The notes under the pieces: generated by a model
The model's database searches: none
Seen by the model: only the letters and a program-made list of their open reading frames with translations
What the model was told of the DNA's origin: nothing
NCBI RefSeq assembly: GCF_035978755.1
Contig: NZ_CP108414.1
Span: 1,922,001-1,986,000, forward strand
From: Streptomyces sp. NBC_01298
Lineage (GTDB): Bacteria; Actinomycetota; Actinomycetes; Streptomycetales; Streptomycetaceae
Direction of reading: 5' to 3'
DNA length: 64,000 nucleotides
Shown here: piece after piece, positions 20,398 to 29,643 of the stretch
How the letters are laid out: each line of letters starts with the position of its first letter
Position numbering within the stretch: the first letter of the stretch is position 1
Translations under genes and position numbers: made by a program

Positions 20398-21705
20398 TCA
20401 GGCGGCGGTCGCCGCGACCGGGTCCGGCTCCGTGTCGGAGCGCAGCGCGGGTCGCTTCTCGGCCGCCTTGGCGAGCGGACCGACGATCGCGCCGGCGAGC
20501 AGGAAGAAGGCTCCGAGCACTACCCAGCCCGTGGTCCCGTTGCCGATCACGCCGATGGTGACGATGGTGGGACCGAGCACGAACTGGGCGCTCGTCCCCA
20601 GGTTGAAGGTGGCCAGGTACTCGGCCCGCGAGCGGTCCGGGGCCAGTGCGTACGAAAGGCCCCAGCCGCCCGCGGACTGGTAGAGCTCGCCCGCGGTCAG
20701 CAGGACCAGTCCGACGACCAGCACGGCGACGACCGCGACCACGGGCAGGTCGAAGCCCGCCAGGGCGAACAGGGCGCAGGAGCCCACCAGGGCCGCCGCC
20801 GCCTTGTGCATCGCCCGGACGCTGCCGGCGACGTTCTCGGTACCGGCCGAGGCGCGGACCTGGAAGACGACGGCGAGCACCGTGTTGACCACGAGCAGCA
20901 GTCCGACCAGGGCCTTCGGCGCGCTGGTGTGCTCGCTCACCCACAGCGGCACGCCGATGCCGAGCAGTGCCATGTGCAGGACCAGCACGCCGTTGACCCC
21001 GGAGACCGCCACGTAGCGCAGATCGCGCAGGGCGACCAGCCGCAGGGGCGACTTCTTGGTCTTCTGCTCCGCCGGGGCGGGCGGGTTCTGCAACTGGAGC
21101 CTGCTCAGGAGCAGCGCGGCGATGACGAACGACGCGGCGTTGCCCAGGACGATCACGCTGAACGCCGCGCGGGTGCCCACCGCGATGGCGATGCTGGCGA
21201 GCAGGCCGCCGAGGGTGAAGCCCACGTTGAAGACGACGCGCATGCGCGCCATCATCGCGACGCGCCCGTCGGCACCCGCCATCTGCTCGGCGAGGGCCTG
21301 GTAGATCGGGAAGACCGCCTGCTCCCCGACACCGAGGAAGGCCGCGATGAGCAGGAAGCTGAGGAAGTCGTCGGCGAAGACGTACGCGATGAAGCCGCAG
21401 GCCCGGTAGACGTTGAGGATCACCAGGAGTTTGCGCGGGGTCCAGCGGTCCGCCAGCCATCCGATGACCGGCTGGGCGGCGAGTCCCAGGACGCCGGCGA
21501 CCGAGAGGCCGATGCCCACCTGGGCCACGGTCAGTCCTACGACGGTGGTGAAGAACAGGGCCGAGCCCGCCAGGTACATGCCCGTGCCGACGGCGTCGAT
21601 CAGCCCGATCGCGAGGAAGGCGAGGCCCCCCTTCGCGGCGGCCGGACCGAGCAGCTTCTCGCGCAGGACGCCCGTACGGCTGCCCCGCGTCTGCCCGGCG
21701 GTCAC
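20398..21705 (-). CDS. MFS transporter, probable product exporter
   Basis: A 435-residue polytopic membrane protein with about 12 hydrophobic segments. The loop between helices 2 and 3 carries the MFS motif A signature (GWLADRWTPRK). It starts at GTG in a GTGA overlap with the stop of the upstream ATP-grasp gene (21702-21705), so the two are translationally coupled. In this setting it most likely exports the peptide product and gives self-protection. The substrate cannot be read from the sequence. Confidence 0.92.
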   Translation of the reverse strand: MTAGQTRGSRTGVLREKLLGPAAAKGGLAFLAIGLIDAVGTGMYLAGSALFFTTVVGLTVAQVGIGLSVAGVLGLAAQPVIGWLADRWTPRKLLVILNVYRACGFIAYVFADDFLSFLLIAAFLGVGEQAVFPIYQALAEQMAGADGRVAMMARMRVVFNVGFTLGGLLASIAIAVGTRAAFSVIVLGNAASFVIAALLLSRLQLQNPPAPAEQKTKKSPLRLVALRDLRYVAVSGVNGVLVLHMALLGIGVPLWVSEHTSAPKALVGLLLVVNTVLAVVFQVRASAGTENVAGSVRAMHKAAAALVGSCALFALAGFDLPVVAVVAVLVVGLVLLTAGELYQSAGGWGLSYALAPDRSRAEYLATFNLGTSAQFVLGPTIVTIGVIGNGTTGWVVLGAFFLLAGAIVGPLAKAAEKRPALRSDTEPDPVAATAA

Positions 21706-22967
21706 AGCGCGGCCTCGGCGTCCACGGTGATGCGGACGGCTCCGGCCGCTTCCTCGGCCGCGGTCCGGGCCTCGGCCGGCCCGGCGGCGAGCACCATGAT
21801 CTCGCCGACCCTGTCCCAGGAGGAGCGGAGTTCGGGCACGTGGTCGCCCGGTCCCACGGTGACGGCGGCGCGCAGCACACCGGTCCGCTGCTGTACCTCC
21901 TCGATGCCCGTCACCTCCCGGACCGTGCCCGCGGGCGCGGTCAGGAAGCGGATCGCCGCGCCCATCGGGGCGCCGCCGGGCAGCTTCGGGCTGCCGCCCG
22001 CGAGGAGTTCCACCAGCGCGCGGATCACGTTGCCGCCGTACGCCGCGTCGAGCAGGAAGGTGATCGAGTCACCGGGCACCCGGCCCGCGCATTCGATGAG
22101 GACCGGTCCCTCCTCGCCGAGCATCCATTCGGCGTGCAGGATGCCGGTGTCGTACCCGATGGCTTCGACGAAGCGCGTCATCGCTTCCTCGAAGCCGCGC
22201 CGTACGTCGTCCGGAAGGCCGGCCGGCACGACGTGGCCCAGCTCCACCGGGTAGCGGCCGCCGGCGGTGAGCTTCTCGGTGACGTTCAGGAACACGATCC
22301 GGCCGCCGCGCACCAGGGCCTCGACGCTGTACTCGTGGCCGTACAGGCGGCGTTCGGCCATGTAGCGCCAGGCGAGTTCCCGGTCGGGCAGCATGATGTC
22401 GTCGCGGGCGGCGACGGTGAGTTCCCAGGCGGCGGCGATGTCGTCGCCCGCCTCCAGCAACTGAACGCCCAGCGAGGCGTGCCGGTTCGCGGGCTTGAGG
22501 ACGACGGGGCCGCCGGCGGCGAACTCCTCGGCGTCCGCGGGCCCGTGCACCTCGGTCCATTCGGGGTTGCGCAGCCCCCCGGCCCGCGCGGCCGCACGGA
22601 GCTCCAGCTTGTCCGTGAGCGCGGCGGCGGCCTTGGCGCCGGCGCCGGGCCTCCCCCAGCGCTCGGCGAGGACGGCCGCACCGTGGACGCCGTACTCGAG
22701 ACCGGCGATGACGAGTGCGACGGGCTCTCCCGCCAGGTGCTCCTCGACGGCTTCGACGAGCGCGAGGTCCTGGTGGTACGGGGCGGCGACGACGGAGTGG
22801 ACGCACCGCAGCGTGGCCGCGGCCGCGTGGACATCGCGCTTGCGGATGATGTCGGGGTCCTCGACCACCACCACGCTGTTCTCCGGCAGGAACTGCTCCA
22901 TCTGGTTCAGCAGCAGCTTGCCGAAGCCGACCATGATCACCCGGCCGGCGGGGAGTTCCATCTGCAT
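21702..22967 (-). CDS. ATP-grasp ligase 1 (carboxylate-amine ligase-like)
   Basis: About 421 residues. The N-terminal Rossmann-like part (RVIMVGFGKLLLNQ) is followed by a central ATP-grasp domain with the nucleotide-binding stretch PVVLKPANRHASLGVQLL and the metal/phosphate site near LIECAGRVPGD. By family knowledge these enzymes activate a carboxylate as an acyl phosphate and couple it to an amine, often to make dipeptides or amides in antibiotic pathways. The start at 22967 (ATG, with GAGAG about 10 nt upstream) was preferred; a second ATG lies 6 nt downstream. The gene sits 83 nt after the P450 gene behind a strong hairpin and overlaps the MFS gene. A role in joining an amino acid to the NRPS product is inferred. 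Confidence 0.88.
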   Translation of the reverse strand: MQMELPAGRVIMVGFGKLLLNQMEQFLPENSVVVVEDPDIIRKRDVHAAAATLRCVHSVVAAPYHQDLALVEAVEEHLAGEPVALVIAGLEYGVHGAAVLAERWGRPGAGAKAAAALTDKLELRAAARAGGLRNPEWTEVHGPADAEEFAAGGPVVLKPANRHASLGVQLLEAGDDIAAAWELTVAARDDIMLPDRELAWRYMAERRLYGHEYSVEALVRGGRIVFLNVTEKLTAGGRYPVELGHVVPAGLPDDVRRGFEEAMTRFVEAIGYDTGILHAEWMLGEEGPVLIECAGRVPGDSITFLLDAAYGGNVIRALVELLAGGSPKLPGGAPMGAAIRFLTAPAGTVREVTGIEEVQQRTGVLRAAVTVGPGDHVPELRSSWDRVGEIMVLAAGPAEARTAAEEAAGAVRITVDAEAAL

Positions 22968-22998
22968 GGGATTTTCTCTCTGTGAGTGGGCGCGGGGG

Positions 22999-23036
22999 CC
23001 CCGACGCCCCGGAGCGACCGCTCCGGGGCGTCGGGG
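22999..23036 (-). terminator. 18-bp perfect hairpin inside the NRPS operon
   Basis: Left arm 22999-23016 (CCCCGACGCCCCGGAGCG) and right arm 23019-23036 are exact reverse complements around a 2-nt centre. It begins 15 nt after the P450 stop and ends about 32 nt before the ATP-grasp start. It looks like a terminator or mRNA processing site that would lower expression of the ATP-grasp, MFS and thioesterase genes relative to the NRPS genes. Confidence 0.75.
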
Positions 23037-23050
23037 GCACGGGTGTGGGC

Positions 23051-24316
23051 TCAGGCCGGACGCAGGCGGATGTCGAACCGGTCGATTCCGGAGATGAAGT
23101 TCGACGGCCGGCGGATCAGACCGGACAGGGCCTCCACCGACTCCACGCGCGTGAGCAGTTCGGTGAAGAGCGAGCGCATCTCCAGCCGGGCCAGTACGGC
23201 GCCCAGGCAGAAGTGCGGTCCGATGGTGAAGGACAGGTGGTTGTTGGGCGTCCGGTCGAGGCGGAACTCCTCGGGCGCCTCGAACACCTCCGGGTCGCGG
23301 TTGGCCGCCGAGAGCCAGACGCAGACCGTGTCCCCTTCCTTCAGCTCCGTTCCGCCGAGCACGGCCGGCCGGGTCACCGTGCGGATGAGGTGCATGGCGG
23401 GGGTGTCGAAGCGGAGCATCTCCTCGATCATCGCGGGGATCCGCCCGTGGTCCTCGCGCAGCCACTGCCAGGCGCCCGGCGTGGTGGCGAGCCGGAGCAG
23501 GCCCGCCGCCACGGCGTTCTTCGTGGTCTCGTAGCCGCCGATGGCCAGGTTGAGGCAGTTGAGCAGCACCTCGTCCGAGCTCAGGCGCTCGCCGTCCATC
23601 TCGATGTCCATCAGGCGCCGGACCATGCCGTTCGGGTCCAGCCGGTGCGGCTCCCCCTCGATGATCTCCACGAAGTACATGAGGAGGTCGTTGTTGCCGG
23701 TTTCGCTGAAGCGGCGGCGCTCGGCCAGGGTGGGCGCCGCGGCGCCCGCCGCCTCGGTACCGGTGATGGCCCGGCTGGCCATCGAGGCGACCGCCTCGCG
23801 GTCCTCCTCGGGGATGCCGAGGATGGAACCGATGGCGAGCCTCGGCATCGGGGCGGTCAGCGCGCCGACCGCGTCGACCTCGCCCTGCCGTACGGCCGCT
23901 TCGGCCAGCCGCCGGGCGTGCTCCTCGATGACCGGGGTGAGCGAATGGACGAACTGCGGGGTGATCGCCCCGGTGACCAGCTTGCGCAGCCGTGCGTGGC
24001 GCGGCTTGTCGGTCAGCTCGATCATCAGCCCCGCCGCGGGGTCGCGGACGCCGAGCGTGCTGTCCAGCGTCATGCCCCATTCGGAGCTGTACGTGGCCAC
24101 GTCGCGCAGGACGGTCCGGGTGTGGTCGTGCCGGGTCACCGAGTAGAAGCCGGGCGCATCCGGCCGGTCCTGCCAAGGGAGTTGAGGCAGGTCCCGCATC
24201 GCGGCCCAGACCCGGTAGGGCGGTTCCGGGTCGAAGTTCGCCGGGGAGGCGAGGTCCAGCGAAAGGTCCACCGGCGCGGCCGCCGGTACGGCCGCCGGTA
24301 CATCGGTCGCCGTCAT
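23051..24316 (-). CDS. Cytochrome P450 of the NRPS operon
   Basis: A 421-residue soluble bacterial P450. It has the I-helix oxygen-activation motif GGYETT, the K-helix ExxR (EEMLR) and the heme ligand loop FTIGPHFCLGAVLAR with the axial Cys. Length and motifs are those of an active class I enzyme, which would need ferredoxin partners encoded elsewhere. Its ATG overlaps the stop of NRPS-A (ATGA, 24313-24316). It probably hydroxylates or epoxidises a carrier-bound amino acid or the released peptide; similar P450s beta-hydroxylate amino acids on carrier proteins. Confidence 0.95.
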   Translation of the reverse strand: MTATDVPAAVPAAAPVDLSLDLASPANFDPEPPYRVWAAMRDLPQLPWQDRPDAPGFYSVTRHDHTRTVLRDVATYSSEWGMTLDSTLGVRDPAAGLMIELTDKPRHARLRKLVTGAITPQFVHSLTPVIEEHARRLAEAAVRQGEVDAVGALTAPMPRLAIGSILGIPEEDREAVASMASRAITGTEAAGAAAPTLAERRRFSETGNNDLLMYFVEIIEGEPHRLDPNGMVRRLMDIEMDGERLSSDEVLLNCLNLAIGGYETTKNAVAAGLLRLATTPGAWQWLREDHGRIPAMIEEMLRFDTPAMHLIRTVTRPAVLGGTELKEGDTVCVWLSAANRDPEVFEAPEEFRLDRTPNNHLSFTIGPHFCLGAVLARLEMRSLFTELLTRVESVEALSGLIRRPSNFISGIDRFDIRLRPA

Positions 24317-27300
24317 CGCCCCTCACCCTTCGGCTCGGCGGACGCGGCGGACGCGGCGGACTCGGCGGACTCGGCGAGCGTGTCGAGGACGATCTCGACG
24401 ACCTTGGCCGGCCGGGTGCGCGTGAAGTAGTGGCCGCCGCCGGGCATCTCGAGCACGCGCGGGACGCCGGTGAAGGGCTCCCAGTCCCGGTAGCGCTCCG
24501 CGAAACCGGTGGTGACCGGGTCGTCGGCCGCGTACACGGCCGTCGTCGGTACGGTCACCGGCCGCGCGGCGACGGCGCCGCCGTCCCCGTACGTGTTCAG
24601 GTAGTACGCGTTGGCGCTGGTCGAGTCGTGCCGGAAGGTGCGCACGAGCAGATCGGCGTACGAGGCTCCGAGCTCGTCGAAGCCCGTGAAGCCGCTCTCC
24701 ACGATGAGCCAGCGCTTGATGTCCTCGTACGTCATCGAGGAGACGTAGTCGATGGACTCGTGCAGGGCCGCGGCGTCGTACAGCAGCTTGGCACCGATGA
24801 ACAGGTGCTCCACCCCGACGTTGCGCGCCGTCAGCAGCCGCGCCACCTCGAGGGCCAGCGCGGACCCGACGCAGTGGCCCCACAGGACGATCCTGCCGCG
24901 CTCCTGGCGCAGCAGCTCCTCGACCACCAGGCCCGCGATGTCGGTGACCTGCATCAGCTCGTCGGCACCGGACTTGGGGTCGTGGCCGGGCAGTTCGACG
25001 CCCAGCACGGCGAAGGAGGAGTCCTTGCGCCGCATCGCGTCGGCGACCGGGCGGAAGTGCACCGCGTGACCGGCGCCGTAGGGGAAGCAGACGAGGGTCG
25101 CCGAGGGCCGGTCGTCGGCGGGCGTGAGCCGCACCAGGACACCGGATCCCTCGTCCTGGGTGAGCTTCTCGGCCAGGTCGGCCTGCTCGCCCAGACGGGA
25201 GTTGCGCATCACGTCCTTGATCGTCACCAGGCCGTTGAGCATCATCACCGCGCGCATGGCCGCCAGCGAGTTGCCGCCGAGCTCGAAGAAGTCGTCGGTG
25301 AGCTTGATCGACGTGGGGTCGATGCCGAGGACCTCGCCCCAGACCGCCGCCACGCGGATCGCCGCCGAGGACAGTTCGCCCTCGGCCTCCGGGGCGGCTT
25401 CCACCGCCGCCGTCACCTCTGGCGCCTGCGGCTCGTCGGCGCCGTCACCGGCCCGCTCCAGCACGCCGGTGGGCAGCCAGCGGCCCCGGCCGACGACCGA
25501 GCGGGTGCCGTCCGCGCCCACCAGGGCGATGTCGCCCGGGGCGCCGATCGCCGCGGGCAGGCCCGACGGGTCGAGTACGAGGACGCGGGCGCCGGACGCG
25601 AGGTCCCCGCCGTCGGCCACGGCCGGCTGCGGGCGGGAGCCGAACTCCGCCAGCGAGGCCAGTTCCTCGTCACCGAGCAGCGGCCGGGTCGCGTGCGGGT
25701 CCGACGGGTCGGCGGTCATCCGGTCGAGCGCGGCGATGAAGTAGCCGCCGATGCGCACGATGTGATCGTTGTCGAACGCGTCGGTGTGGTAGTGCAGGCT
25801 GAGCTGCACCTCGTCGGTGTAGAAGTGCCGGGAGAACTCCGAGCGGAACGGGAACTCCGTGATGGCCACGGCGCGGACGTCCAGCAGCGAGAACTCGGGC
25901 AGCTCGCGCAGCTTCTTCAGCGAGTAGAAGTGCGTGAAGTTGAAGACGGTCTCGAACAGCGGCACCTGGGTCTGCAGGTCCTGCTTCATCTTGGCCATCG
26001 GGTAGCGGCGGTGCGGCAGGAACGAGGTCTCGGCGTCGTAGATCTGCCGGATCAGCCCCTCCCAGCTGCCGTCGGCGATCTCCACCCGCAGCGGCACCGA
26101 GTTGAGGAAGAGGCCGCACGCCTTCTCCGCGTCCGCGACTTCCGGGCGGCCGCTGTGCTCGTAGCCGGTCATGACGTCCCGCTCGCCGGTCACCACGGCG
26201 TGCACCTTCATGTGGGCGGCGAGCAGCACGGTCTTCACCGGGACGCCGAGGCGTCCGGCCAGCGCCACGATCCGGTCGGAGAGCCCGCGCGGGAGCGGCA
26301 CGTCCTGCAGGATGACGTGGAAGGCCGCTTCCTCGTCCCGCGGACGAAGCCGCGGGATGATCGTCCGCGGCCGGTCCTCCAGGCGGTCGAGCCAGTACTG
26401 CTTGTCCACCTGCGAGTTGATCGACTGCTGCTCCAGGCCGATGAAGTTGCGCAGGTGGTTGGGGACCGGCTCGCCGGTGAACACGCCGTCGGTGCACAGG
26501 GCGTGGTAGATCTCGAACAGCTTGGTGTGCACCAGGTTGATGCTCCAGCCGTCCAGCGCCGAATTGTGCTGGCTGATGCTGTAGCGGTACAGGTCGTCGC
26601 GCAGGACGTGGACGTGCAGCCGGATGAGGCCGGGGTACTCCCAGTCGAAGGCGTGCGCCTTCTCCTCGCGCTCCCACTCCTCGTACCAGACCTCCTGGGC
26701 CGCCTCGTCGAGGTGGCGGACGTCGGCGATGAACACCGGCGGCGGGTCCACTGACTTGTGGACGAGCTGCAGGTAGTCGCGGAAGCCGCTCAGCCGGTAG
26801 CTCGTGCGGAAGATCGGGTTGTGGTCGACCAGGATCCGTACGGCCTCGGTGAAGGCCTCGGCGTTGAAGCCGCTGTTGATCAGGTAGCCGATGATGTCGT
26901 GGTACTGGGAGCTGCCGCGGGTCATCTCGCTCTGGAAGATGGTGCCCGCCGAGAGCATCGACATCGGGTAGGCGTCCTCGACGTCCTCCGGCAGACGGCC
27001 CCGCTCCTCCTCGCTGATGAGCTCGAACGGGGCGAACTCGTGGCGCAGTTCCTCCCGGGTGCCGCCTTCGTCCAGTACGGCCGCCAGGGCGGCGACGGTC
27101 GGGTTGGCGAAGAGCTGCTGGAAGGTGAAGGCCAGGCCGAGCGCCCGCGCCTTGGCCAGCACGGTGACGAAGTGGATGGAGGTGCCACCTAGCGCGAAGA
27201 AGCTGTCGTGCACGCCGATCCGGTCGCGGCCGAGCACCTCGGCGATCAGGCCCGCCAGCGCCCTCTCGCTGTCGGTGCGGGGCTCCACATGGCCGACGGC

Positions 27301-29616
27301 CTCGGTGGCGGGCTCCGGCAGGGCGCCCCGGTCGAGCTTGCCGTTCGGGGACAGCGGGAAGGCGTCCAGCACGACGACGCGGGCCGGGACCATGTACTCG
27401 GGCAGCGTTCCGGCGAGGTGGACGCGCAGCTGCTGCTCCGTCGGCCGGTCCTCGGTGCTCCCGGCGCTCCCGGCGCTCCCGGCGCTCTCGGCGCTCCCGG
27501 CGCTCTCGGCGCTCTCGGCGCTCTCGGCGGCCACGGCGTACCCGACGAGCCGCTGGTGCCCGTCCGTCCCGGTGCGCACCACGACCACCGCGTCGCCGAC
27601 GCCCTGATGGTCGAGGAGGCGGCGCTCGATCTCGCCCAACTCGATGCGGTAGCCGCGGAGCTTGACCTGGGAGTCGTTGCGGCCCAGGTACTCCAGGGAG
27701 CCGTCCGGGAGGCGCCGGACGAGGTCACCGGTGCGGTAGGCGCGGGACTCGCCCTCGAAGGGGTTCTCCACGAACCGCTCCGCGGTGAGTTCCGCGCGGT
27801 GGAGATAGCCGCGGGCCAGGCCGTCGCCGGCGATGTACAGCTCGCCGGGCAGGCCCACCGGCCGCTCGCGGCGCCGCTCGTCGAGCACGTACAGCCGGAT
27901 GTTGTCGATGGGCAGACCGATCGGCACCACGGTGTCGTCGGCCGAGGTGCGGTGGTGGCTGACGTCCACGGTCGCCTCGGTGGGCCCGTAGAGGTTCACC
28001 AGCTCGGCGTGGCCGAGCAGTTCGGCGAAGCGGCGCACGTGGTGCACGCCCAGGGCCTCGCCACTGGCGAAGACGCGGCGCAGTGAGGAGAGGCGCCCCT
28101 GGGCTCCGGTGGCCGCCACGTAGTCGAGGAACGCGCCGAGCATGGTCGGCACGAAGTGCAGGGTGGTCACCCGGTGTCGCTCGACGGCGGCCACGATGGC
28201 CTCCGGCTCGCGCTCGCCGCCCGGTGCCAGCAGGGCGACGCGGGCGCCCTCGATGTGCCACCAGAACAGCTCCCACACGGAGACGTCGAAGGAGACGGGC
28301 GTCTTCTGCAGGATCGTGTCCGCGGCGCCGATCGCGTACGCGCGCTGCATCCAGTGGAGCCGGTTGACGACGCTGCGGTGTTCCACCACCACGCCCTTGG
28401 GGGCGCCCGTGGAGCCGGAGGTGTAGATGACGTACGCGGCGTCGGTCGCGGCCCCCGTCTCCAGGGGCTCGCCGGCGTCCTCGGAGGTGTCCGCGGCCAG
28501 CTCCAGCACGGTGACGGAGGACGGCACCAGGTCGGCGCGGTCGGGCCGCGCCAGGACGATCGCCGCCTTGCTGTCCTCGAGCATGTACGTCATGCGCGCG
28601 GCCGGCAGGGAGACGTCGAGGGGCAGGTAGGCGGCTCCGGCCTTCAGGACGGCGAGGATGGCGACGAGCATCTCGACCGACCGCTCGGCGAGGACACCGA
28701 CGATGGCCTCGCGGCCCACGCCCTGCTCCCGGAGCGTGCGGGCCAGCCGTGTGGTGGCGCGGTCGAGCTCGGCGAAGGTGAGGGAGTGCTCGCCGGACAC
28801 GACGGCGACGGCGTCGGGGGTCGCCGCCACCGTGCGGGCGAAGAGTTCCGGGAGGGTCACGTCGCCGGGGAACGGCGCGGTGGTGTCGTTGGCCGCGGCG
28901 ACCACGGCCGCATCCGCCCCGGTGCTCAGGTCCAGCTCCGCGAGCGCGGTGTCGGGCGCTGCCAGGGCGGCGGTGAGCAGGGCCGCGTAGTGGGCGGCGA
29001 GGCGGGTGGCGTTCTGCGGGGAGGACCGTTCCGCCTCGGTGCGCACCTCGACGGCGAAGCCGGCCTCGGTGCGCCGTACGTGGAACAGCACGTCGGTGGC
29101 GACCGCGTCGACCGCCTCCGCGGCGTGCAGGCCCTCCAGCGCCACGGCCACCTCGACCTCGGCGCCGGCCAGCTCGACCGGGTAGTCCTGGTGGGCGAGC
29201 ACGTCCAGGGTGGCCTGGCGCAGCCGGCCCAGCAGGGACTTGAGGGTGTCCTCGGCGAGCAGTTCGAGGCGGGCCGGCAGGACCCGGGCCAGCGGCTGGG
29301 GCACGGTCGGAGGCTGGCCGACCACCAGGTCGCGCTCACCGGTGTACGCGTTCAGCAGTGCGATCGCGGCCGCGGTGAACAGCGTGTGGAGCGTGGTGTC
29401 GTCGCCACGGCTGACGGCGGTCAGCCGCTCGGCCAGCGCGGGATCGAGGTCGAGCACCGCGGCCGGCCGGGTGCGTCCGGTACGGGCGGCGGCGGGGCGG
29501 TCGGCCGGGAACCCGGTGGCGCGGGACCCGTCGAGGAAGCCGGCCCAGAACGCCGCCGAGGCGGGCCGCTGCGAGGCGGCGATCTTTCGCTGCCCGACGG
29601 TCAGGTGAGAACTCAT
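24313..29616 (-). CDS. NRPS-A: half C - A(Ser) - T - C - relic A - T - TE, terminal synthetase
   Basis: A protein of 1767 residues. Residues 1-250 match only the C-terminal half of a condensation domain (no HHxxxDG). An adenylation domain follows (about 252-760); pocket residues read by alignment to GrsA give D-V-W-H-F-S-L-V-D-K, identical to the EntF serine code. The first carrier Ser is at residue 813 (LGGTS). A full C domain (about 880-1310) has HNSALDG at 1017-1023, with Asn replacing the catalytic second His. Next is a fragment of about 60 residues resembling late adenylation motifs (VLVLDPSGLP, GRWLPTG), then a carrier with Ser 1450 (LGGNSL). The thioesterase (about 1505-1755) has GHCVGS with Cys 1582 as nucleophile. 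ATG 29616 has GAGGAG upstream. The last T therefore has no cognate A domain and must be loaded in trans. Confidence 0.95.
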   Translation of the reverse strand: MSSHLTVGQRKIAASQRPASAAFWAGFLDGSRATGFPADRPAAARTGRTRPAAVLDLDPALAERLTAVSRGDDTTLHTLFTAAAIALLNAYTGERDLVVGQPPTVPQPLARVLPARLELLAEDTLKSLLGRLRQATLDVLAHQDYPVELAGAEVEVAVALEGLHAAEAVDAVATDVLFHVRRTEAGFAVEVRTEAERSSPQNATRLAAHYAALLTAALAAPDTALAELDLSTGADAAVVAAANDTTAPFPGDVTLPELFARTVAATPDAVAVVSGEHSLTFAELDRATTRLARTLREQGVGREAIVGVLAERSVEMLVAILAVLKAGAAYLPLDVSLPAARMTYMLEDSKAAIVLARPDRADLVPSSVTVLELAADTSEDAGEPLETGAATDAAYVIYTSGSTGAPKGVVVEHRSVVNRLHWMQRAYAIGAADTILQKTPVSFDVSVWELFWWHIEGARVALLAPGGEREPEAIVAAVERHRVTTLHFVPTMLGAFLDYVAATGAQGRLSSLRRVFASGEALGVHHVRRFAELLGHAELVNLYGPTEATVDVSHHRTSADDTVVPIGLPIDNIRLYVLDERRRERPVGLPGELYIAGDGLARGYLHRAELTAERFVENPFEGESRAYRTGDLVRRLPDGSLEYLGRNDSQVKLRGYRIELGEIERRLLDHQGVGDAVVVVRTGTDGHQRLVGYAVAAESAESAESAGSAESAGSAGSAGSTEDRPTEQQLRVHLAGTLPEYMVPARVVVLDAFPLSPNGKLDRGALPEPATEAVGHVEPRTDSERALAGLIAEVLGRDRIGVHDSFFALGGTSIHFVTVLAKARALGLAFTFQQLFANPTVAALAAVLDEGGTREELRHEFAPFELISEEERGRLPEDVEDAYPMSMLSAGTIFQSEMTRGSSQYHDIIGYLINSGFNAEAFTEAVRILVDHNPIFRTSYRLSGFRDYLQLVHKSVDPPPVFIADVRHLDEAAQEVWYEEWEREEKAHAFDWEYPGLIRLHVHVLRDDLYRYSISQHNSALDGWSINLVHTKLFEIYHALCTDGVFTGEPVPNHLRNFIGLEQQSINSQVDKQYWLDRLEDRPRTIIPRLRPRDEEAAFHVILQDVPLPRGLSDRIVALAGRLGVPVKTVLLAAHMKVHAVVTGERDVMTGYEHSGRPEVADAEKACGLFLNSVPLRVEIADGSWEGLIRQIYDAETSFLPHRRYPMAKMKQDLQTQVPLFETVFNFTHFYSLKKLRELPEFSLLDVRAVAITEFPFRSEFSRHFYTDEVQLSLHYHTDAFDNDHIVRIGGYFIAALDRMTADPSDPHATRPLLGDEELASLAEFGSRPQPAVADGGDLASGARVLVLDPSGLPAAIGAPGDIALVGADGTRSVVGRGRWLPTGVLERAGDGADEPQAPEVTAAVEAAPEAEGELSSAAIRVAAVWGEVLGIDPTSIKLTDDFFELGGNSLAAMRAVMMLNGLVTIKDVMRNSRLGEQADLAEKLTQDEGSGVLVRLTPADDRPSATLVCFPYGAGHAVHFRPVADAMRRKDSSFAVLGVELPGHDPKSGADELMQVTDIAGLVVEELLRQERGRIVLWGHCVGSALALEVARLLTARNVGVEHLFIGAKLLYDAAALHESIDYVSSMTYEDIKRWLIVESGFTGFDELGASYADLLVRTFRHDSTSANAYYLNTYGDGGAVAARPVTVPTTAVYAADDPVTTGFAERYRDWEPFTGVPRVLEMPGGGHYFTRTRPAKVVEIVLDTLAESAESAASAASAEPKGEGR
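24334..24378. repeat. 9-bp in-frame tandem repeat at NRPS-A C-terminus
   Basis: Five copies of a CTCGGCGGA-like unit encode an Ala/Ser/Glu-rich tail (AESAESAASAASAE). A similar repeat lies within the same gene at 27458-27529. Confidence 0.85.
27458..27529. repeat. 9-bp in-frame tandem repeat inside the serine A domain
   Basis: Eight copies of CTCCCGGCG / CTCTCGGCG encode an Ala-Glu/Gly-Ser run inserted between the A8 region (RLVGYAVAA) and the C-terminal subdomain of the adenylation domain. It likely forms a flexible loop and may vary in copy number between strains. Confidence 0.88.
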
Positions 29617-29643
29617 GAAAGGTGGTGCTCCTCGGCGTGTGGA

